This document shows positions 24,167 to 33,150 of a stretch of DNA of 51,437 nucleotides, one piece after another. Below the pieces are notes generated by a model. It ran no database searches, was not told where the DNA came from, and saw only the letters and a list, made by a program, of their open reading frames with translations. The position numbers and the translations under genes are program-made. Origin of the DNA: an uncultured Novosphingobium sp. (GTDB lineage Bacteria; Pseudomonadota; Alphaproteobacteria; Sphingomonadales; Sphingomonadaceae); contig CAMPIM010000006.1 in assembly GCA_946886365.1 (NCBI GenBank), positions 1-51,437 on the forward strand, read 5' to 3'. Position 1 is the stretch's first letter, and each line of letters opens with the position of its first letter.

Positions 24167-26161
24167 ATGTCTGGCCGCATCCGCAATGTCACCCCCAAGC
24201 CGGGATTTGTGTTCGACGGTCAGGACGTTGTTCGCGCCCCTGCCAATGTCGTGCCGTTCGGCGGCGCTATCCCCATGCGGGACGGCGCGCTTGCCAACGT
24301 CATGTCGGGCCGGGGGACCAGCGTCGATCGCTCATCCTACGACCATTGGACGTTCATCCCCAAAAGCCCGCAGCAGATCGAAGCCGCCTATCGCAGTAGC
24401 TGGCTCGCTCGGCAGATCGTGGATATTCCGGCGCAAGACATGACCCGCGCTGGTCGCGATTGGGACGCGGAAGATGACCAGATCACGGCCATCGAGAAAG
24501 AGGAAAAGCGGCTAGGCTATTGGGCCAAGGTCTATCAGGCGCTTGTGCTGGGCCGCCTTGGTGGTGGCGTAATCATTATCGGCATGAAGGACCGCAGGCC
24601 CGACCTTCCCCTGCCTGCCAACGTCAAACCCGGTGATGTCGAATATCTCACCGTCCTGTCGCGCTACCAGGTGACGTTGGGCGAAATGGAGATGGACCCG
24701 GCATCGCCCCTGTTTGGTGAGCCGCGCTATTTCCGGCTTGCTGGCGTCCGCAGTGGCATCGACATTCACCCGTCCCGCGTGATCGCGTTCAAGGGAATGC
24801 CAGCGCCCGGCCTCTACATGACCTCGTGGGAGGACCAATATTGGGGCGATAGCGTGTTGCAGGCCGTCGATAGCGCGGTGAAGCAGGCCACCACGGCCAT
24901 GGATGGGTTCGCCAGCCTGATCGATGAGGCGAAGGTGGACGTTTTCACCATGCCCGGCATGTATGAGACGCTTTCACAGCCCGGTGGCGAGGCCAAGTTC
25001 ATGGCGGCGCTTCAGGCGGCTGCGCAGGGCAAGAGCATCTACCGCATGTTGGCGCTGGGTGAAGGCGAGACATGGGAAACGCGGCAGATCAATTGGGCTG
25101 GGATGCCCGAAGTCATCAAGACCTATCTGTCCATCGTCGCTGGTGCTGCCGACATTCCCGCTACCCGGTTGTTGGGCAAGTCGCCTGATGGGATGAACAG
25201 CACCGGCGAAGGGGATTTGCAGAACTTCTTCCAGATGATTGGAGCGCGGCAGGAGCGTGACTTGCGCCCGGTGCTGGATCGCCTCGACGCGGCTGTCCTG
25301 CCGTCCGCTGGCGTGCCTGTGGACCTGTCGTGGTCATTCTCCCCGCTGATGGTGCTGACTGAGCAGCAGCAGGCCGACATTGAGGCGAAGGAAGCGGAGA
25401 CGATCACGAAGATCGCTGCGGTTGCCCTGATCCCTGAAACCGCGCTCGCAAAGACGGTGCAGAACCGCTTGGTGGAAAGCCAACGCTGGCCCGGCCTGAA
25501 AAAGCTGATCGAGGAAGCTGAAGCCGCTGGCGAGGAATTGCCGGGTGGTGGGGCTGACCTTGATATTGTCCCTATCCCCAACGGAGAGAAAGGAGGCGAT
25601 CCAGATCTAGCCGGTAGCGGCGGGCAGTCTGGAAGTGGCTTGCCCGCCCGCCGTGCTGCGAATGATGTTGCTGCGTTCTTCGCCGACGCGGCACCGCGCC
25701 CGCTCTACGTCCAACGCAAGCTGCTGAACGCTGCGCCCCTGATCGCGTGGGCAAAAGAAAACGGCTTCACATCCACCCTGCCCGCCGACGACATGCATGT
25801 GACGGTGCTATACTCGCGCACCCCCGTCGATCCGATGAAAATGGGCGAAGGCTGGAGCGGCGACGATAAGGGTCACGTCCGCATCAAACCTGGTGGCCCG
25901 CGCGCGATCGAGCGCCTTGGCGAAAGCGCCGTCGTGTTGCTGTTTGCATCCTGGGACATTGAAGGCCGTCACCGGTCCATGATCGAGGCTGGCGGCTCGC
26001 ACGACTTTGATAGCTATCAGCCGCATGTCACGCTGTCCTATGAGGTGCCTGAAGGCGTCGATCTGAACGCGATCAAGCCATATGCGGGCGCGCTGGAGTT
26101 TGGGCCGGAGCTGTTTGAGCCGCTCGATCTGGATTGGAAGCGGAAGATCACGGAGGCCTGA
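24167..26161 (+). CDS. Portal protein (DUF1073 type) fused to an Acb1-like anti-CBASS domain (664 aa)
   Basis: Residues ~20-470 are a DUF1073-type portal (SSYDHWTFIPKSPQQIEAAY, LGRLGGGVIIIG, GKSPDGMNSTGEGDLQNFF), which forms the DNA entry ring of the capsid. After a Gly/Ser linker (~485-505), residues ~510-660 form a 2H-phosphoesterase-like domain with two HxT motifs, His544-Val-Thr546 (MHVTVLY) and His620-Val-Thr622 (PHVTLSY). This matches Acb1, which cleaves cyclic nucleotides to block CBASS immunity; the portal-Acb1 fusion is a known family. Activity here is inferred. Confidence 0.88.
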   Translation: MSGRIRNVTPKPGFVFDGQDVVRAPANVVPFGGAIPMRDGALANVMSGRGTSVDRSSYDHWTFIPKSPQQIEAAYRSSWLARQIVDIPAQDMTRAGRDWDAEDDQITAIEKEEKRLGYWAKVYQALVLGRLGGGVIIIGMKDRRPDLPLPANVKPGDVEYLTVLSRYQVTLGEMEMDPASPLFGEPRYFRLAGVRSGIDIHPSRVIAFKGMPAPGLYMTSWEDQYWGDSVLQAVDSAVKQATTAMDGFASLIDEAKVDVFTMPGMYETLSQPGGEAKFMAALQAAAQGKSIYRMLALGEGETWETRQINWAGMPEVIKTYLSIVAGAADIPATRLLGKSPDGMNSTGEGDLQNFFQMIGARQERDLRPVLDRLDAAVLPSAGVPVDLSWSFSPLMVLTEQQQADIEAKEAETITKIAAVALIPETALAKTVQNRLVESQRWPGLKKLIEEAEAAGEELPGGGADLDIVPIPNGEKGGDPDLAGSGGQSGSGLPARRAANDVAAFFADAAPRPLYVQRKLLNAAPLIAWAKENGFTSTLPADDMHVTVLYSRTPVDPMKMGEGWSGDDKGHVRIKPGGPRAIERLGESAVVLLFASWDIEGRHRSMIEAGGSHDFDSYQPHVTLSYEVPEGVDLNAIKPYAGALEFGPELFEPLDLDWKRKITEA

Positions 26162-26162
26162 C

Positions 26163-27023
26163 ATGGCCTACTCCCTCACCACCCTCGCCCGCCGCGCCGG
26201 AAAGCGCCGCGACATCACGCTGCGCCCCATCATCCCGACCCAAGCCCAGGCGACCGACCTCGCCACCATCTACGCCCCGGCCTGGCGCATCTGGGCGGAC
26301 AGCGTCGACCGCATCCTTGCGGGGTATGATCCGAAGCCGCTGCCCGCCGCCGATGCCTTGACGCTCGACACCGCCGATCAGGTGCAGGCCGCGATCAATG
26401 CTGTGGCGAGCGAGTTCCTGACGGTCCTAGTGGCGCGCATCACGCCCGCCCTGCGCCGATGGACCGTAACCGCAGAATTGCGCCATCGGTCGCGTTGGTC
26501 TGCGGCTGTGAAAGCCGGGACGGATTTGGATATTTCGATGTTGCTTTCCGCGCAGGAGGTGAGCGAGACGCTGGAAGTGTTTATGGCGAGGAATGTGGCG
26601 CTGTGCCGCAACATTTCGGATCAGGCGCAAGGCCGCATCGCTGACGCCGTGTTCCGGGGCTATCAGGAGCGCAGGCCGGTGCGTGAGGTCGCCGCAGAGA
26701 TACGCGAGGCGACGGGGATGGGGCGGACGCGGGCTGTTGCCGTGGCAGCAGATCAATCAAGTAAACTCTCTGGCGCGCTGGACACTGAGCGCATGGCAGA
26801 GGCAGGGCTGGATTTCGCCAAGTGGCGGCATTCGGCCAAGCGCTTCCCGCGACAGGACCACCTCGCCCGTGACGGCAAAATTTACAACATCAGGACCGGC
26901 AAGGAGCGAGATGGTGACGGCTCGGTTCCGGCAGATGATCGACCCGGAATGAGGCCGTGGTGTGGGTGCCGCTTTCAAGCCTGGATACCTCTACTTCAAG
27001 AGATTGAGGGTGAAGAAAGCTAG
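26163..27023 (+). CDS. MuF/SPP1-gp7-like minor head protein (286 aa)
   Basis: The N-terminal part is helical; the C-terminal half holds the head-morphogenesis domain (RGYQERRPVREVAAEIREAT, ARTRAVAVAADQSSKLSGAL) and the metal-site-like end (RFPRQDHLARDGK ... MRPWCGCRFQAWIPLLQEIE). These proteins ride inside the capsid near the portal. One base separates it from the portal stop. Its WIPLL-EIE end is shared with the 36525-37223 gene. Confidence 0.82.
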   Translation: MAYSLTTLARRAGKRRDITLRPIIPTQAQATDLATIYAPAWRIWADSVDRILAGYDPKPLPAADALTLDTADQVQAAINAVASEFLTVLVARITPALRRWTVTAELRHRSRWSAAVKAGTDLDISMLLSAQEVSETLEVFMARNVALCRNISDQAQGRIADAVFRGYQERRPVREVAAEIREATGMGRTRAVAVAADQSSKLSGALDTERMAEAGLDFAKWRHSAKRFPRQDHLARDGKIYNIRTGKERDGDGSVPADDRPGMRPWCGCRFQAWIPLLQEIEGEES

Positions 27024-27112
27024 GAAATCTTACGAGTCGTGCTATATTGAACGGGCCGGAATGGGAGTGGAGTCCCAGACCAGCCCTAACCAAAATGATC
27101 GTGGAGGATCAC

Positions 27113-28093
27113 ATGGCTATTCAATCTTTATCTGACATGCTGCGCGGCGTCACGCGCTTTGGACGCCTCACCGTAACCGGCGAAGGTGACCCGCTGAAAT
27201 GGCGAGGCCGCCAATATAGGCGAGCGAAATGCGTCTGTGATTGCGGCACCGAGCGCCATGTTGATCCCGCAAAACTTCGGACAGGGCAAACGCTCAGTTG
27301 CGGATGCTATGCTGCACAGCGCGCGCGTGAGAACAACCGTACGCACGGCATGTCGCGGTCATCGGTCTATCATATCTGGTCCAGCATGAAGGCTAGATGC
27401 TTCCATCCATCAACACGGAACTTCGCCGACTATGGCGGGCGCGGGATCACTGTATGCGCCCGCTGGCGTGATAGCTTCGAGGCGTTTTATGAGGATATGG
27501 GGCCACGCCCAAGCCCGGATCATTCCATCGACCGTATCGATGTAAATGGCAATTATGAGCCGGGTAACTGTCGCTGGGCGACCTCACTAGAGCAGGGGAG
27601 CAACAAGCGGAATAACCGACTTGTTGAGGTGCAAGGGCAGAGGATGACGCTGGCAGAGGCTTGCCGCTTATCCCCGCTCAGCCGTAATTCAATATTGAGC
27701 CGAATAGAGGGTGGCATGTCTGTAGAGGACGCCCTTTCTTTACCGCCGGATCGGTCGCAAGGTTCGCGCCGCAAATCCAACAATCGCTACATCGATTTCC
27801 AAGGCAGGCGCGTGCTGTTTATTGAGGTGTGCGAAATTGCTGGCGTAGAGCCAAGCCACCTCAGATACCATCTGGGGCGTGGCCGAGCCACCGAGGAAGC
27901 GATAGAGTTTATTCTCGCTGGGAAGGCCGCCGACAAAACGAAGTGCCCACAAGGCCACCCAATGACAGGCGACAATCTATACGTTGCCCCCAGAGGCGGC
28001 GCGCAGTGCCGGAAGTGCCGGACTGTTGCGAGAGAGAGAAGCCGGGCCAAGATCAAGGCAAAGGCGCAATCGCTCGTCCTGCCAATGATGTAA
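27113..28093 (+). CDS. HNH homing-type endonuclease with repeated DNA-binding units (326 aa)
   Basis: ATG at 27113 has GGAGG six bases upstream. Order: zinc ribbon (CDCG ... SCGC, ~40-70); HNH-like core (YGGRGITVCARWRDSFEAFY, SIDRIDVNGNYEPGNCRWAT); two NUMOD-like repeats (VEVQGQRMTLAEAC..., IDFQGRRVLFIEVC...); C-terminal CPQGH ... CRKCR zinc site. Inserted between two head genes with its own 89-bp leader, it looks like a free-standing selfish endonuclease. Confidence 0.82.
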   Translation: MAIQSLSDMLRGVTRFGRLTVTGEGDPLKWRGRQYRRAKCVCDCGTERHVDPAKLRTGQTLSCGCYAAQRARENNRTHGMSRSSVYHIWSSMKARCFHPSTRNFADYGGRGITVCARWRDSFEAFYEDMGPRPSPDHSIDRIDVNGNYEPGNCRWATSLEQGSNKRNNRLVEVQGQRMTLAEACRLSPLSRNSILSRIEGGMSVEDALSLPPDRSQGSRRKSNNRYIDFQGRRVLFIEVCEIAGVEPSHLRYHLGRGRATEEAIEFILAGKAADKTKCPQGHPMTGDNLYVAPRGGAQCRKCRTVARERSRAKIKAKAQSLVLPMM

Positions 28094-28094
28094 T

Positions 28095-28107
28095 CTGGCG
28101 TCCGTAG
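28095..28107 (+). repeat. Late-region intergenic motif, copy 2
   Basis: CTGGCGTCCGTAG, one base after the stop of the HNH gene (28091-28093) and 46 nt before the ATG at 28141 (28 nt before that at 28123). It is followed by a CCCCATGGGG palindrome (28119-28128). Confidence 0.8.
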
Positions 28108-28122
28108 AGCCACATAATCCCC

Positions 28123-29238
28123 ATGGGGCACACAAGCCCCATGGTGCAACTCACTGACACCCTCGACGCATCGAACGGCGTCCGCATCTGCCGGGATGGC
28201 TCCCTTGTGGCAGAAGTCTTTGCCGCCCGCACTGGCCTGCAAGATTACCTTGGCCGCGAGGTTGACCCTGAGAACCGGCATGGGCTGCGCGATAAGGCGA
28301 TTGCCAGGGTCTACCGGCCTGAGAGCGAAGTCTTCAAGGCTGACAGCCTGGCGACCTATGCCGCCGCTCCTGTAACCATCGATCATCCGAGCGTGCCCGT
28401 CACCGCTGACAATTGGCGGACCCATGGGCGCGGCGAAGTGCATGGTGATGTCGTGCGGGACGGGCAGAAGGTGCGCGTGCCGATCATCGTCCGCGATGCT
28501 GGGGCGGTCCAGTCCGCCATCACGACGCACAAGCAAATCTCGATGGGCTATTCGACCAATCTGGTGTTCCCCAAGGACGGGATGCACCCGGACGGCACGG
28601 CCTGCGATGCCTACCAGACCGACATCAAGATCAACCACATCGCCTTTGTTCCTGCCGCACGGGGCGGGCCGGAACTACGTGTGATCGACGAACGCCCCAA
28701 CCTCACCCCTCCCCAGGAGAAACCTGCAATGAAGATCCGAATCGGCGACGCCGAAGTCGATGCGACCAACGGTGAGGCCGTTCGGATCGCAGTTGACGCT
28801 CTGAATGTGAAGCTGGCTGATGCCAGCAGCCGCGCCACCACGGCGGAATCGAAGGTCGCGGAACACGCTACCACGATTGCCGCGAAGGATGCGGAGATCG
28901 CCACGCTCGCCAAGGCTGTGGAGGACGCCAAGCTGACCCCCGCCGCCCTGCGCGATGCCGCGAAGGCTTATTCGCAGACCTGCGACAAGGCCAAGGCGCT
29001 GGGCGTGCAGTTCGCCGAAGATGCGGACAGCGACGCCGTCATGAAGGCTGTCGTTGACGCCAAGATGGGCGACGCGGCCAAGGATTGGAACGCCGAGCAG
29101 ATCGCCGCCTCCTTCGCGGTCCTGACCAAGGACGCCAAGCCTGCCGACCCGCTGCGCACCGCCCTCTCTGACGGCCTGCGCACTCCCGTCGATGGCCGTC
29201 AGGTCGTCTCCACCATCCGCAACGCGCGCTACGCATAA
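28123..29238 (+). CDS. DUF2213 prohead protease fused to scaffold-like region (371 aa)
   Basis: Residues ~7-200 match DUF2213 (YRPESEVFKADSLATYAAAP, VTIDHPSVPVTADNW, HKQISMGYSTNLV, DIKINHIAFVPAARGG), viewed as the capsid maturation protease. Residues ~215-300 are a scaffold-like coiled coil (SSRATTAESKVAEHATTIAA). ATG at 28141 is an alternative start and would restore the 46-nt spacing to the upstream motif. Confidence 0.85.
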   Translation: MGHTSPMVQLTDTLDASNGVRICRDGSLVAEVFAARTGLQDYLGREVDPENRHGLRDKAIARVYRPESEVFKADSLATYAAAPVTIDHPSVPVTADNWRTHGRGEVHGDVVRDGQKVRVPIIVRDAGAVQSAITTHKQISMGYSTNLVFPKDGMHPDGTACDAYQTDIKINHIAFVPAARGGPELRVIDERPNLTPPQEKPAMKIRIGDAEVDATNGEAVRIAVDALNVKLADASSRATTAESKVAEHATTIAAKDAEIATLAKAVEDAKLTPAALRDAAKAYSQTCDKAKALGVQFAEDADSDAVMKAVVDAKMGDAAKDWNAEQIAASFAVLTKDAKPADPLRTALSDGLRTPVDGRQVVSTIRNARYA

Positions 29239-29251
29239 GGGGGCCTGACTA

Positions 29252-29710
29252 ATGGCTTTGCAGAGCAACTTCACTGAGACGGTGGCCAAGGGTTATCCCG
29301 GCATGGTCGCCAATGGCGAAACCTCCAACCGCATTTCGCGCACCGTTGAATCGGCAGCGGGCATCGCGTTCGGCCAGCCCGTCTATCGTGGTTCTGGCGA
29401 TCATGGCTGCACCGGCACGATCGGCACGCTGGCGACGTTCTTGGGCTTCACCGTGGCAACCTCCGCGCTGGCTCCTTCGACCGACGCTGACGAATATCAG
29501 CAGTATGACAACGCCACGATCATCACCAGCGGCGCGGTCTATGTGAACGTCAAGGGCGCCGTGACTGACGGCGCGGCCATCACGATCGGCACTGGCGGCG
29601 GCGCTGCTGACCTGATCGGTGCGACCGCTGCTGACGCGACGCACATCGCCACTGGTTGGGTGGCAGACGAAACCGTGACGGACGGCCTGTGCCGTATCGT
29701 GAAGCGCTAA
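29252..29710 (+). CDS. Head cement/decoration protein (152 aa)
   Basis: A beta-rich protein (FTETVAKGYPGMVANGE, GQPVYRGSGDHGCTG, DGAAITIGTGGGAADL) located directly before the major capsid gene. Sequence style and position fit the structural cement proteins that stabilise expanded capsids. Assignment rests on both. Confidence 0.78.
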   Translation: MALQSNFTETVAKGYPGMVANGETSNRISRTVESAAGIAFGQPVYRGSGDHGCTGTIGTLATFLGFTVATSALAPSTDADEYQQYDNATIITSGAVYVNVKGAVTDGAAITIGTGGGAADLIGATAADATHIATGWVADETVTDGLCRIVKR

Positions 29711-29720
29711 GGGGGCGAAG

Positions 29721-30815
29721 ATGAACGCTATCACTAATTTCTACGACGCCGCCGCAGGTCGCATCACCGATCCGGTCATGTTCATGGCGGCCGACGCTGC
29801 CCTGAAGAAGCAGGTCATCGCACTGTGGGCCACGGACAACGCTCGCCACGCTGCGACATTCGCGGACAAGGCCGATGCCTTCTTCTCGGATGCTCAGGTT
29901 GGTTACGCCTTCCTGTCGCCGCAGCTTCTGCGCATCGAATCCGAAGTCTACATGACGAAGTATCCCAGCTTCGACGTCACACGCTTCATGAGCGTGGATA
30001 GCTCGGGCGACATGTGGGACGTGGGCACGCTTATCTATTCCATGGATAGCGTTGGCCAAGCCGAGTTCATGGCCGGTGGCGCGTTCGACATGCCCTATGC
30101 GTCGAACAAGATGGAGCAGAACACGCGCAACTTCCATCTGGCCGCGATCGGCTACGAATGGAACACGCAGGAGCTTCAGCGCGCGGCTAAGCTGGGTCGC
30201 TCGCTGTCGTCTGATAAGGCGCTGGCTGCTGGCCTCGCTGCTGATCGCTTCATCTACGGCATTGCCATGACCGGCAAGACGCCGCGCGGTGACAACGAGA
30301 AGGGCTGGACCGGCTTCGTCAACGACGCGAACGTGCCGAGCGCGCAGGTCGCCAATGACGGCACCGGCCCCTCGCGCCTGTGGTCGGCTAAGACCCCGGA
30401 TCAGATCCTCCGCGACATCAACGATGCTCTGACGGCGGTTGAAACGAACTCGGGCGAAACGATGGTCGCTGATACGCTGGTCCTGCCGACCAGTGCTTAT
30501 AACGACATCGCCACCAAGCGCGTGACCGATACCGGGGCGACGATCCTCAGCTTCCTCCAGGCGAACAACCTCGCTGGCGAGCGGCTGAACATCATCAAGA
30601 GCCGCGCTCTGGAAACCGCAGGCACCGGCAACACGCGCCGCATGGTCGCCTATGCCAACAACTCGCAGGTGCTGAAATTCCACCTGCCTGGCCCGCACCA
30701 GTTCCTGCCCGCGTTCCAGAAGGCCAGCATGGTCTATGAGGTCGCTGGCATTATGAACGTGGGCGGCACCGAGGTTCGCCTGCCCAAGGGCATCGCGTAC
30801 AGGGATTCGATGTAA
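29721..30815 (+). CDS. Major capsid protein (DUF2184, HK97-fold)
   Basis: The 364-aa product shows the DUF2184 pattern: FLSPQLLRIESEVYMTKYPS, GGAFDMPYASNKMEQNTRNF, AAIGYEWNTQELQRAAKLGR, IMNVGGTEVRLPKGIAYRDS. It builds the icosahedral shell. High codon regularity and strong GGGGGC site upstream suggest high expression. Confidence 0.92.
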   Translation: MNAITNFYDAAAGRITDPVMFMAADAALKKQVIALWATDNARHAATFADKADAFFSDAQVGYAFLSPQLLRIESEVYMTKYPSFDVTRFMSVDSSGDMWDVGTLIYSMDSVGQAEFMAGGAFDMPYASNKMEQNTRNFHLAAIGYEWNTQELQRAAKLGRSLSSDKALAAGLAADRFIYGIAMTGKTPRGDNEKGWTGFVNDANVPSAQVANDGTGPSRLWSAKTPDQILRDINDALTAVETNSGETMVADTLVLPTSAYNDIATKRVTDTGATILSFLQANNLAGERLNIIKSRALETAGTGNTRRMVAYANNSQVLKFHLPGPHQFLPAFQKASMVYEVAGIMNVGGTEVRLPKGIAYRDSM

Positions 30816-31349
30816 ATGAGCGTGGGTGGTGAAACGATGCCCGCTTTCCGCGAACGGGCCATGTCTCTGGTTGCTTATGAACCGGAAACTGGTCTGTTTC
30901 GCTGGAAGGTTCGCCGTAACAGCCATGGTCGCGCGGTTAACCCCGGCGATGTGGCTGGAACCATCAACAAGGATGGGTATGTCGTCATAAACTTCAGTGG
31001 GAAGTTGTGGCGCGGACAGCGATTAGCGCATCTGTTCATGACTGGGGATGTGCCGCCCAAAGGGATTGATATGGACCACATCAACGGCAACCGGGCCGAT
31101 AACCGTTGGGCAAATCTCCGGACCGTGACCCGCAGCCAAAACAACTACAACATGGGCATCTCCAAGCGCAATGTTAGCGGCGTGAAGGGGGTCTCATGGG
31201 TAGCTAAGCGTGAGAAATGGCTCGCGCGCCTGAAGGTGGAGGGCAAGATCATTCACCTTGGTGAGTTCAAGGACAAGCAGCTGGCAATCGCGGCGCGCAA
31301 AGCTGGCGAGGATAAGTACCATGGCGAATATGCCAGAAAGGCAGCATGA
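30816..31349 (+). CDS. HNH-AP2 homing endonuclease (177 aa)
   Basis: ATG follows the capsid stop directly. HNH core IDMDHINGNRADNRWANLRT (about 86-105) is followed by an AP2 DNA-binding domain (GVKGVSWVAKREKWLARLKV ... LGEFKDKQLAIAARKAG). This layout is standard for free-standing homing endonucleases, which spread by cutting phage genomes lacking them. Second such gene in the head operon. Confidence 0.9.
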   Translation: MSVGGETMPAFRERAMSLVAYEPETGLFRWKVRRNSHGRAVNPGDVAGTINKDGYVVINFSGKLWRGQRLAHLFMTGDVPPKGIDMDHINGNRADNRWANLRTVTRSQNNYNMGISKRNVSGVKGVSWVAKREKWLARLKVEGKIIHLGEFKDKQLAIAARKAGEDKYHGEYARKAA

Positions 31350-31350
31350 A

Positions 31351-31554
31351 ATGGTAAAGGTCAAGAACATCTCCACCGGCCCGCGCGGCGCTTATCTGGG
31401 CGGCGTGCTGGCCATGGCTGAAGCTGGGCAGGTCATCGAGGCTGACGACTTCGCGGATGAGTGGTTCGCCAAGGTTACCGCTGCCGAGGCGAAGGCTGAT
31501 CCCCTGGATCACGACGGCGATGGCCGCAAGGGTGGCGCCAAGAAGCCTGAATAA
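31351..31554 (+). CDS. Small head-tail region protein (67 aa)
   Basis: ATG at 31351 with AGAAAGG upstream. MVKVKNISTGPRGAYLGGVL resembles short capsid-adjacent proteins in related phages; the tail is charged (DHDGDGRKGGAKK). Role unknown. A terminator follows. Confidence 0.65.
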   Translation: MVKVKNISTGPRGAYLGGVLAMAEAGQVIEADDFADEWFAKVTAAEAKADPLDHDGDGRKGGAKKPE

Positions 31555-31578
31555 CCGGAAGCTCCGGGGGCGAAGCGA

Positions 31579-31609
31579 GGCCGCTGCTCAGACGGGCGGC
31601 GGCCTTTTT
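31579..31609 (+). terminator. Intrinsic terminator after the capsid genes
   Basis: GGCCGCTG (31579-31586) pairs with CGGCGGCC (31597-31604) with one G-U, then TTTTT (31605-31609). Placed right after the capsid-encoding segment; probably partial, to give more capsid than neck and tail mRNA. Confidence 0.82.
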
Positions 31610-31623
31610 CATAGGAAACACAG

Positions 31624-32064
31624 ATGGCCTATTCAGCGCCCACCAAAGACCAGTTCACGGCGATCTTCCCCGCCTTCTCCGCCGTCACGGATGATCAATA
31701 TGCCTTCTGGTCCGCCCGCGCCGCCCGCATCGTGGACCCGCTGCAATCCTGCCTGGGCGATGAGGCGGAACTGGCATGCATGTTGGCGACCGCACATTAT
31801 CTCAGCCAGCAGGGGATCGGCACCGGCACAGACAGCCAGCTTCCCCAAGGCATCCAGCGGATTAAGTCGGGCACGATCGAGATTGAGCGGTCGTCTGGTG
31901 AAGGTGCGGCTATGGGCGATTGGGGCGGCACGTCCTATGGCCAGCAGCTGTTTCCCATGCTGAAGGCATGCTTGGGCGGCCCGCGTGTCACTGGCTCCGG
32001 CGCTGCTCCATGTGGCGGCGCATTCAACGGCTTTGCTGGCCCGCTTCCTTGGGGTTGGCGTTGA
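31624..32064 (+). CDS. Head completion / adaptor protein (DUF4054-like, 146 aa)
   Basis: MAYSAPTKDQFTAIFPAFSA, the helical core (AELACMLATAHYLSQQG) and the loop IQRIKSGTIEIERSS fit DUF4054, a neck adaptor that joins portal and tail. Located between capsid and tail genes as expected. Confidence 0.82.
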   Translation: MAYSAPTKDQFTAIFPAFSAVTDDQYAFWSARAARIVDPLQSCLGDEAELACMLATAHYLSQQGIGTGTDSQLPQGIQRIKSGTIEIERSSGEGAAMGDWGGTSYGQQLFPMLKACLGGPRVTGSGAAPCGGAFNGFAGPLPWGWR

Positions 32065-32420
32065 TGGGCTTGCTCGACGGCGGCATAGCGGCGGCATTTG
32101 GTGCGGCGCTGTCGGGGCTCTACCTCCCCGCCACTCTCCACAGGCCCGGTGAATATGCCACGGATGATGAGGGCATCGTCTTGCCTTCCGTGCCCACCGA
32201 TGAACCCTGCCGCGCGCAGATTGACGCTGCGACCTATGCCATGCGCCAGAGCGAAGGCTATTCCGACGGGGACATGCGCATCATCGTGCTTGCGACCGGA
32301 CTGAGCGGGTCGGTTACGACCGACTGCCAGATCAGCGTCTCTGGGCAGCGGTGGATGATCGGTAGCGCCGAGATGGATGCGGCGGCTAGCCATTGGATTT
32401 GCCGGGGGCGGAAGGCATGA
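32064..32420 (+). CDS. Head-tail connector protein (118 aa)
   Basis: Start MGLLDGGIAAAFGAALSGLY at 32064 overlaps the previous stop. The beta-rich middle and SGQRWMIGSAEMDAAASHWI end fit the neck/stopper proteins of siphoviruses. Function by position. Confidence 0.72.
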   Translation: MGLLDGGIAAAFGAALSGLYLPATLHRPGEYATDDEGIVLPSVPTDEPCRAQIDAATYAMRQSEGYSDGDMRIIVLATGLSGSVTTDCQISVSGQRWMIGSAEMDAAASHWICRGRKA

Positions 32421-32830
32421 AGATCACCGGCATGAAGGCCCACAAGGCCCGGCTGAAGCGCATCCGCTCGGCTGCGATGGTGCGCGAGGTCGGCAAGGCG
32501 ATCTACACCGCGTCGGATCTGTTGAAGGTAGAAGCGCAGATCAGCATCAGCGCGGGAAGCGTGAGCGGGAAGAACCATGTGCCATCAACCGCCCCAAACC
32601 CGCCGAACCAGGACACCGGCCACCTCGCCAACAGAATCGAGAACCACATGACGGGTCCGCTGACAGCTGAAACCTCATCGAACGCTGAATATGCCGCTGC
32701 CCAGGAGTTCGGCAACAGCCGCCTGCCTGCCCGCCCCTACATGCAGCCCGCCGCCGACAAGACCCGGCCCAAGGCTGAAAACCTCGTGGTCGCAGCCGTG
32801 AAACGTGTCGTGAATGGAGGAGCGCTATGA
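32417..32830 (+). CDS. HK97 gp10-like tail completion protein (137 aa)
   Basis: Start at 32417 by ATGA overlap. The HK97-gp10 pattern is present: N-terminal helices, DTGHLANRIENHM, and AQEFGNSRLPARPYMQPAAD near the end. It closes the head-proximal end of the tail. Confidence 0.85.
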   Translation: MKITGMKAHKARLKRIRSAAMVREVGKAIYTASDLLKVEAQISISAGSVSGKNHVPSTAPNPPNQDTGHLANRIENHMTGPLTAETSSNAEYAAAQEFGNSRLPARPYMQPAADKTRPKAENLVVAAVKRVVNGGAL

Positions 32831-33150
32831 GGATCAAGTTCACCGCCGACTATGACCACAAGTGGCCATCTCGCGCCGTCACTGCCTTCAAGGCGGGGTG
32901 GGAAGGCACGGTAAAGCGCGAAGTCGGCGAACTGGCCATTTCCAAAGGGAAAGCGACAGAGGTTGCGACCCGTGCTACGCCTGCCAGCGATGCGAGCGAA
33001 AATAATGGACGGGCTGATCGCTTGGGCGGCGGCGATACTCGATCGCCTGCTTCTGCACGCGCCGGAGGAAATCGAGGACAGCCTGACGGAAACGGCGATG
33101 GAGCGAGTGCTGCCGTGCCTGGCACTGTCAACCCGAGCGATGCTCAATGA
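32827..33150 (+). CDS. Hypothetical neck-region protein (107 aa)
   Basis: MRIKFTADYDHKWPSRAVTA starts a short conserved-looking head (about 40 residues, FKAGWEGTVKREVGE) followed by a Gly/Ala/Asn/Asp-rich tail. ATGA overlaps at both ends. The tail region also contains a different open frame (33005-33166), so the 3' half may not be constrained. Confidence 0.62.
   Translation: MRIKFTADYDHKWPSRAVTAFKAGWEGTVKREVGELAISKGKATEVATRATPASDASENNGRADRLGGGDTRSPASARAGGNRGQPDGNGDGASAAVPGTVNPSDAQ

Noticed and set aside
21426..28128. CCCCATGGGG palindrome at both 21426 and 28119 as a shared regulatory site
   Set aside because: Ten-bp GC-rich palindromes arise easily; surrounding sequence differs and no other copies with the same context were seen.
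29580..30926. 448-codon minus-strand frame over the capsid gene
   Set aside because: It is the complement of the DUF2184 capsid gene; length comes from high GC and capsid codon bias.
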